Source of the DNA: Heliocidaris tuberculata
Taxonomy: Eukaryota > Echinodermata > Echinoidea > Camarodonta > Echinometridae
NCBI GenBank assembly: GCA_025618425.1
Contig: CM046833.1
Location: 5,910,356-5,974,355 of the forward strand
Length of the DNA: 64,000 nt
Reading direction: 5' to 3'
The notes under the pieces are model-generated. The model saw only the letters and a list, made by a program, of their open reading frames with translations. It searched no databases and had not been told where the DNA came from. Made by a program: the position numbers and the translations under genes. Below are positions 58,213 to 64,000 of this stretch, in pieces (the stretch's first letter is position 1; each line of letters begins with the position of its first letter).

Positions 58213-58676
58213 TTAAATAATGAAATTACCCCTGCTAAAATAATTCCTGTCAATGCATTACAATGTAGAAAAATGCTGAACATGATGGTCAAACCGACTT
58301 GGCTAACTTAGCCCTCGGAAATAAAATTGTATTTATATACCTTGGTAATGAAAATTTCTAGCAAAAGATTATCAAATGTAGGTGTACCTTGCATGCCATG
58401 AGTGGCAAATCGCATCAGGAATTGAACAAACTGGCACGTCTATTCTTGATTTCATAGCTTGTTCTCTTAGAAGTGCATGTATTCTATGCAAAATCTAATA
58501 AAGAACTAAACATCAAAATTTGAATTTTTAAAACTCCTGCATACGATTTGCTTTTGATTTATCACCTTTCCTACAGACTGCAGATCAAATTATCTTGGGC
58601 TCAAAATTCAACAGGTTAATACTCAAAGTTCATTTCTAAAACATGTCTGTAGATATGTAGATGGGGTAAATGTTAC

Positions 58677-58817
58677 CTTCTTCACAGTAGAAACCAAATG
58701 GACAGATTTCTCCCACGGTGGGGTCGCTTCCATCAGGGGTGGGTGTGTCTGAGCCGCTGTAACACAGGTAACCTGCTGCACATGGACCAGCGATACGACC
58801 ACCGAGACAGTATGATC
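58677..58817 (-). CDS. Exon 7: GCC2/GCC3-type repeat
   Basis: 47 codons, phase 1-1. SYCLGGRIAGPCAAGYLCYS is followed by GSDTPTPDGSD and CPFGFYCEEG. It resembles exon 2. A degenerate copy of its 5' part lies upstream at about 58950-59025. Confidence 0.92.
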
Positions 58818-58949
58818 CTGATATAGGCGAGAATAGGAAGGGCATTTATTTCTCATTACATTCCTAGTATTTTCCTGATACATACATGTACGAATGAAAT
58901 ACAGGTACAGGAATTGATTTGTCATTGCAGGATATCTAGCCTAATAATC

Positions 58950-59025
58950 CTCTAACACAGGTAACCTACTGCACGTGGTCCAGCTTTACCACAACAAGAC
59001 ACCATGAACTTGATTTACACAGGGA
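58950..59025 (-). pseudogene. Relic copy of exon 7 5' part
   Basis: TAACACAGGTAACCTACTGC and ACGTGGTCCAGC match 58755-58830 (exon 7 and acceptor) with many changes. Confidence 0.72.
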
Positions 59026-59159
59026 AGAAAGGTAGGGGGATCATCGATCCTAAAGCCAATCATAGCTTTTGACATAAATTTACCACGTACAATGTACAAG
59101 TAGTGTAGTGGACTGTTAGTTTTAACTTGAGCATTCTATTCATAAAAGGGCAATAGAGC

Positions 59160-59226
59160 ATCAGCTCGGTTTAGAACCAAGGACCTCTGGATCAGAAGAG
59201 TATCACTCTACCACTGAGCCATCATG
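59160..59226 (-). repeat. tRNA-like SINE head
   Basis: Minus strand TGGCTCAGTGGTAGAGTGAT (box A) and TTGGTTCTAAACCGAG (box B). Confidence 0.55.
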
Positions 59227-59558
59227 CCTTCCTCCAGTCTCTTTCAAGCTGGCATTGGACCAAATAGTAATAAAGGATAACAACAGATAGCCTTTGCACA
59301 AACCGTTTTGGCCTGGCAGAAGGATGCGAAGAGATGCACTGAAAACTGATGTACATTTCAAGAAAAACGCATTGCATAGTTCTGACCATTTCGTTTTATC
59401 AAATCTATGCAACAGATTTCTGTCTATACAACATCAAAATTTTCAACAGTGATATCAATTATTTTAGCGATCAAAACTGAACAGTTTAGAAATTTGACCA
59501 AAAATATTGTGTTTGCCCCCTTCTGCTGGGTAGGGTATAATGTACATGAAGATCTTAC

Positions 59559-59771
59559 CTGTAGGGCACAACTGACATTCCTCAGGGGCCACCAGACCAG
59601 TCACATTATCCATGGTATACGTCCCATTGGGGCAGCTGATGGGTGCAGGTGAGCCCTCGGGACAATAGGAATAGGGGCTGCAAGGCTCTGGGTGACTTGA
59701 GTTCACAAGACAATAGTATCCCTCGGGGCATACCAGGCAGTCAATTGATGCGGTGTTGGGTTGGTAGGTAC
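59559..59771 (-). CDS. Exon 6: GCC2/GCC3-type repeats
   Basis: 71 codons, phase 1-1. Residues include CLVCPEGYYCLVNSSHPEPC, YCPEGSPAPISCPNGTYT and CQLCPTG. Three N-glycosylation sequons are visible. Acceptor CATGTAG, donor ACAG/GTAAGA. Confidence 0.93.
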
Positions 59772-60335
59772 CTACATGAGGAGGATATCAAATGTTAGCA
59801 GTCAAAGGTAAGGGATCACATGTCAGAGGTCAAATGATGAATGTTCAATATCCTTTTAAAAGGTCAAATTGGTAATGTGAAATCTTCATCATCATCATAA
59901 TTGTGCTTCTGCTACCACCACCACCACCCCAAGGTAAGGCGTCATATGTCAAGTGCTTGATGTAAAAACTAGAACCCCAAAGTTTTTATAGTACACATGT
60001 AGTGATATCTTATCGTATTTTAGGTGTTTTTACATGTATATCATTTCCTTAGGCCACTTCTTTACCTTTACTAAATGTTTACTCTGTTATTTTTACCAAT
60101 GAATAATCAAGAAATACCACTTTTGGTTTAATAAAAATATAATTTTCTTCCTACATGTTAACGCAAAGAATCTTATTACATTCTTTTCCATGAACCGAGC
60201 AAGCAGGGATGTATATGAGTGTAAGTTTAATCTCTTTTACAGCAGGCCAATCCAAAAAGCTTTTGATCCCATTATCATCTTGCTCACTATTCAAAGGGTT
60301 TGTGAATTGAAAACAAGAGTCATATTGAAACATAC

Positions 60336-60593
60336 CAGGATCACAGGCATACGGTGTGGCTGTATCATTCAGACAGTAATGTCCCGCCGGACACTCAAAC
60401 TCGCTGGGGCGATTGTCATAGACCTCCGCGTCGCTTGGACAGTAGTACCTCTCACGACACCAACCGCTGGGGGTCGATAACCCACTTGTTCCACAATACT
60501 TGCCAGCTGTGCAAGGCAGGCAGTCGCTGATGTTCTTACCCCCGCGGGTCGGGTTGAAGGTTCCAGGGGGGCAGAGGGCCTCAGAGGTTACCC
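60336..60593 (-). CDS. Exon 5: GCC2/GCC3-type repeats
   Basis: 86 codons, phase 1-1. Reads LCPPGTFNPTRGGKNISDC, then CTAGKYCGTSG, CRERYYCPSD and CPAGHYCLNDT. It is one of the larger ectodomain exons and holds about two full repeats. Acceptor TGTACAG, donor CCTG/GTATGT. Confidence 0.93.
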
Positions 60594-61555
60594 CTGTACA
60601 GGGAAGATTGGTATAAAGTTAGGTGCGGTACATGTAACTGTCTAAAAGTCTGTCAAGCATTAAGCTGGTAAAATGCTTTAAACGAAACTGCCATGGCAAA
60701 AATTAATAAGATGGGTTTAGTGCTCTCCACGTTTATGTTTCTTGTAACACACAGATCAGTGAGAATGCATGGGGACTTTGTTGCATGCATCTACATATAC
60801 ATTTTTTTCAAATCTGCTAAATACTGCCACTTGCCATTATACACATGTACGTGTACATGGAAAGTTTCGCTGTGGCAGTTTTGTAGAGGTGGTACATGTA
60901 CATGTATATGCACAAGATTTCAAGCAGATAATAATTTGCTCCTGAACTGTCAAGATGTTTTTGTAAACAGGAGTTCAAAATCAATCCTACATTACATGTT
61001 AAATGAAAACTTTGATATAATGTATTATTATTTGTATGAATGATTTTCAGGCTACAAGTAAAATCGGTGTCTCTCATGGTTTGCCTAAAAGTACCCAGAT
61101 GACCGTGCAGTAATTTTTCAATATCTCATGGTCAGGGTGCGCGACCACGTAGAAAAGGGAATACGCAATTGAATACCCCAAGTCTAAGATAATGTATGTA
61201 TGCGCGCAGCCCCCTGTAAAATGCTTGGGTAGGGACAAAATTAGTTTCTCTCTCTGTTTTTTTGTAATTAACCATAAACGTAAGGATGTAATGGTGAAAA
61301 TGAGGTACTAGGTTTCATACATACATTTCATGATAATATTGAATGACTTTTCTTTCGTGAGACACAAGGGTACATGTACATCGCACTCACCTTGAAAATA
61401 TTTCACGAGTCGGCACGACATGTACATGTAGCTCGTGCGATATACAGTACCCTTGTATCCCAATCAAGGCCATTCAATATTAAATAACTCTTTGCAGAGA
61501 TCTCAAGCAAAGAGTGATTTAATTTTTCCTGTTATAAAGGAAAACGGCATCTCAC
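60594..61555. other. Intron 4-5
   Basis: About 960 bp between exon 4 and exon 5 (exon 4 begins at 61756). A stretch at 60690-60780 resembles 63060-63160. No gene. Confidence 0.55.
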
Positions 61556-61756
61556 CTTCTTCACAGTAAGCTCCAGTAGGGCAAGGCCCATTGGTTCCAT
61601 CATCTGGAGCAGACTCCATCGCTCCTGAGATACAGAGGAATCCTGCCTCACAGAAACCAGTTGGCCAGGAGAGACCGGTCTCGTTACAATGCATCCCTGC
61701 CAAGCAAGCCTGGCACTGGCTCTCATTGAAGAGACCAGTGACATTGCTGAAGGTAC
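61556..61756 (-). CDS. Exon 4: GCC2/GCC3-type repeats
   Basis: 67 codons, phase 1-1. Contains CQACLAGMHCNETG, CEAGFLCISGA and CPTGAYCEEG, with sequons NVTG and NETG. Splice sites TTCCAG and GAAG/GTGAGA. The spacing of cysteines matches the neighbouring modules. Confidence 0.93.
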
Positions 61757-62039
61757 CTGGAAGGATAGAGTGTTGGAGGAACCTTGTGAGTGAGTACAAT
61801 GTGTGAATTCAAGTTCAGTGTTGAAAGCTGGTGTTGGTGTTGGGGCAAAACTAGCACCAGCCACAACACCGAACCTGAAATGAAGCTGGTGCTGGGATAT
61901 ACTTCAGTAGATGTTGAGCTATCAATAATGTGATTGGTATTATTTTTATAAACCCAAATTCGGTGTTGAGGCTAGAATCAGCAGCCCAATTCACGCTCTC
62001 AACACCAACACCAACACCAACACCAACACCGAACTTGAA

Positions 62040-62280
62040 ATCACCCAATGTACCATCACCATCACTAATACCATCCCCACCATCATCACCACCATTATCA
62101 CCATCACTGCAATCATGACTAACACCATTATCATGGTTATCATCACCATCACCATCATAATCATCTTCATCCCCATCATCACCACCATCATCACCATCAT
62201 CACCGCCATCATCACCAACACCATCATCCCCATTATCACCATCATCACCGCCATCATCACCACTATCAATATCATCATTT
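62040..62280. repeat. (CAT)n/(CAC)n microsatellite array
   Basis: CAT and CAC triplets over 240 bp, ending about 8 nt from the exon 3 donor. Preceded by a (CACCAA)n run at 62002-62030. Confidence 0.96.
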
Positions 62281-62288
62281 AAACTTAC

Positions 62289-62390
62289 CTAGTGGACATG
62301 GTACTCCATTATCCCTGGTCTCTGGTAAACAGTAATATCCTTCAGGACATGGTAAGGTGAAGTTCATACCAGTTTCAGGACAGCTTGATC
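62289..62390 (-). CDS. Exon 3: short Cys-rich module
   Basis: 34 codons, phase 1-1. Acceptor TTTTGCAG, donor CTAG/GTAAGT. Reads SSCPETGMNFTLPCPEGYYC then LPETRDNGVPCPLG, with one sequon (NFT). A (GAT)n-rich array starts about 8 nt inside the downstream intron. Confidence 0.9.
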
Positions 62391-62584
62391 CTGCAAAACA
62401 AGAAGAAACCAAAAACCATGTTTTAGAACTTCACTCATTATCATATCAACCTTTTCGCAGGATTTAGTTTATGGAACAAACAGTTGACTGCCAATGCCCC
62501 CTCCCCCTTTGCCCTTTAATAGGGTTGATATTTTGGTGGAGAAGCAATGTACATTTAGATGAAATGCCTTAATCAAGAAAATAA

Positions 62585-62655
62585 GTGCTGTGCTGGGGCT
62601 CAAACCCACAACCTCTGCATCTCTGATCAAATGATTAAGCCACTAAACTACGACA
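62585..62655 (-). repeat. tRNA-like SINE head
   Basis: Minus strand TAGTTTAGTGGCTTAATCAT (box A) and GTGGGTTTGAGCCCCAG (box B). Confidence 0.55.
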
Positions 62656-62666
62656 CCTCTACATAC

Positions 62667-62861
62667 CTTCAGGGCAGACTAGGCAAGCTCCAAGGTTGAC
62701 CGATGGAGCATAGGTGCCCTGGTCACACCTCCTTTCCTTTGTTGCACCTGCCTCGCAGTAATGGCCTTGAGGACAGGTGTACCCGATGGAGATGTCCCCT
62801 GGGGTGGGTGTGTCAGAGCCTCCGGTACAGATGTAACCAGCATCACAGGGCAGGGTGACAC
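62667..62861 (-). CDS. Exon 2: GCC2/GCC3-type repeats
   Basis: Phase 1 at both ends, 65 codons. Residues include CDAGYICTGGSDTPTPGD, CPQGHYCEAG, CDQGTYAP and CLVCPEG. The phrase GSDTPTP recurs in exon 7, so the two exons look like paralogous modules. The donor GAAG/GTATGT is clear. Confidence 0.93.
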
Positions 62862-63325
62862 CTGATTGATGGAAAGGCAGAAAGATATTTACAATGTACA
62901 GCATGATATCAAAAAAAGCAACAAAAGAACAAAAACAGCACATAGCCTCATAGATAGAGAGGCATTTTACATCATATTCTTAAAGGGTAAAGCTCCCTAT
63001 TAATAATACTCCTGCAAAATAAACTGATATACATGTATGCCCAAGGCACTACCTCTTTGTTTCTTAAATCACACAGATCAGCGAGTATATGATACATTTT
63101 TTTTTCCAAAAAATATTGTCACTTGCTGTTAGTTCACACCCAAGTTTTGTAGCTGCTGTTTTAAGGCGGTTGACCACATCATCTCTGAAAGGGACTACAC
63201 AATACTACTCAATTCACACTGTAACAGATGCCCTATGTTCTGACTGTTACAAACTTCTTTGTATTTGTAGCCTGACCTCTAATCTGGCCCAAAGATATGA
63301 ATCAAGAACTGGAGCTGGAACTCAC

Positions 63326-63519
63326 CATTGCTAGAGCTGTTAGCAGTACAGTATCTTCCTGGATCACATGGCGCACAATCCGTCACATTCTCATTGGTGA
63401 TACCACTGGAGATTGTACCAGCAGGGCAGGGCGTCGGCTTGTAGCTACCAGAGGGGCAGTAGTTACCCTCCGGACAAGGAGTTGGTGTCGGGTTATCCTC
63501 CCCAGCCAAGCAGTAGTAG
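63326..63519 (-). CDS. Exon 1 of window: GCC2/GCC3-type Cys-rich repeat
   Basis: The acceptor is TTTAATACAG and the donor ATG/GTGAGT. It begins with the last base of a split codon and ends in phase 1. It reads YYCLAGEDNPTPTPCPEGNY and continues with CPSG, CPAGT and CAPCDPGRYC, the repeating CPxG(T/Y)xC pattern of GCC2/GCC3 domains. Sequons NVTD and NSSS are present. The upstream exon is outside the window. Confidence 0.92.
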
Positions 63520-64000
63520 CTGTATTAAAGAAGAATATTGGTTGGAGAGTGTTGAGGTGCAGTAGTGGCAGCTGGTGGAGCCAGGTACATGTATGCAAGC
63601 ACACTGTATAACCGACAATGTACATGTATAAAGGTTTAACAAGGTTTCATTGCCATAATAGAAAGTTACGGAATCAACTCTTTCATTGGTGGGGAAGTTT
63701 CTTTTTAGACAAAGAAAACGGAGTTATAGGGTTTAGCATGACATTCTTCTACATGTACATTGTTGGTAAATCATAGATGAAAATATAATGTAAATTAAAA
63801 CCTGAAAAGAAAGATGGCTCAAGACAGAAAAAATATTGAATGAATGAATGAATGAAAGAACTTTATTACCAAAAATTGATCATAAATCAGTATACATTTG
63901 AAATACAGTACTGTAAAACCAGATACTTTTGCGACATAAAACTTTCGCAAATTGTTAATGACAGCCAATTTTGCAGCAAGAAACTTTCGCGAATTGCAAT
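63520..64000. other. Intron upstream of exon 1, right edge
   Basis: A short (TGAA)n run at 63836-63858, then at 63909 TACTGTAAAACCAGATACTT, the start of an element like 50105-50325, cut by the window edge. No exon. Confidence 0.6.

Larger units (their letters stand above)
13772..63519 (-). other. Giant multi-exon gene, 5'-partial: GCC2/GCC3 ectodomain, one TM helix, coiled-coil cytoplasmic tail
   Basis: Fifty-nine exons joined at AG/GT sites in one continuous frame give about 3,570 residues, open to the right edge and ending at TAA (13772-13774). The visible ectodomain is about 1,160 residues with many CPxGxYC cores and N-glycosylation sequons. A single hydrophobic helix follows (ITIGLVLGLSVVLSILLIIA). 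The tail of about 2,390 residues has DPxTG repeats, then Glu/Lys/Arg/Gln-rich coiled coil, then a compact C-terminal block. GCC2/GCC3 modules are known from Eph receptors, SCUBE and SVEP1 proteins, but none of those has this cytoplasmic tail, and I do not recognise the gene. Inference: a single-pass type I membrane linker or scaffold. The exon chain is strong because phases match at every junction; function is unknown. Confidence 0.9.

Overview
This is a eukaryotic, AT-rich genomic window, most likely from a marine deuterostome. A sea urchin is my best guess. The clues are the intron-rich gene, short TTAGGG interstitial tracts, long (CAT)n/(GAT)n arrays, tRNA-headed SINEs, many TTAA-flanked non-autonomous transposons, and a great excess of the palindromic motif TACATGTA. 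The species is an inference; nothing in the window fixes it.

The window is dominated by one very large gene on the minus strand. I can follow 59 exons from 63519 down to a stop codon at 13772-13774. Every junction is AG/GT-type and the phase is continuous, giving 10,714 coding nt (about 3,570 residues). The 5' end (signal peptide, start codon) lies beyond the right edge. The protein reads, in order: (1) a cysteine-rich ectodomain of GCC2/GCC3 (ephrin-receptor-like) repeats, exons 1-13, 63519-51419; (2) further Cys-rich segments, exons 14-16; (3) a segment with a poly-Arg furin-like site and a cupredoxin-like beta fold, exons 17-18; (4) one transmembrane helix, exon 19 near 46220-46290; (5) a cytoplasmic tail of about 2,390 residues. 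The tail has a juxtamembrane helical part (exons 20-25), a tract of degenerate DPxTGxxxPxxG repeats (exons 26-31), a long charged coiled-coil region (exons 32-54), a compact non-repetitive block (exons 55-57) and a short C-terminal coil (exons 58-59). I do not recognise it as a named gene. The layout suggests a membrane-spanning linker between extracellular matrix and a long cytoplasmic filament-like scaffold.

Region by region: 1-13.7 kb holds no convincing host gene. It contains a broken L1/Tx1-like LINE (about 3730-5760), several inverted-repeat (MITE-like) elements, a 426-bp near-palindrome with a 5-bp target duplication (9315-9740), and the probable 3' UTR (about 10.1-13.8 kb), which carries two inverted copies of a TTAA-flanked repeat. 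From 13.8 to 63.5 kb the exons alternate with introns rich in mobile DNA: further copies of the TTAA family, nested MITEs, SINE heads, a minus-strand RT relic (53.2-53.7 kb) and microsatellites. The last 480 bp is intron.

Two intron patterns stand out. Six (GAT)n arrays each end about 8-30 nt downstream of a 5' splice site in the same transcriptional orientation. At least eight exons also have a degenerate partial copy of themselves next door, always carrying the exon edge (acceptor or donor) that lets the true exon stay intact.
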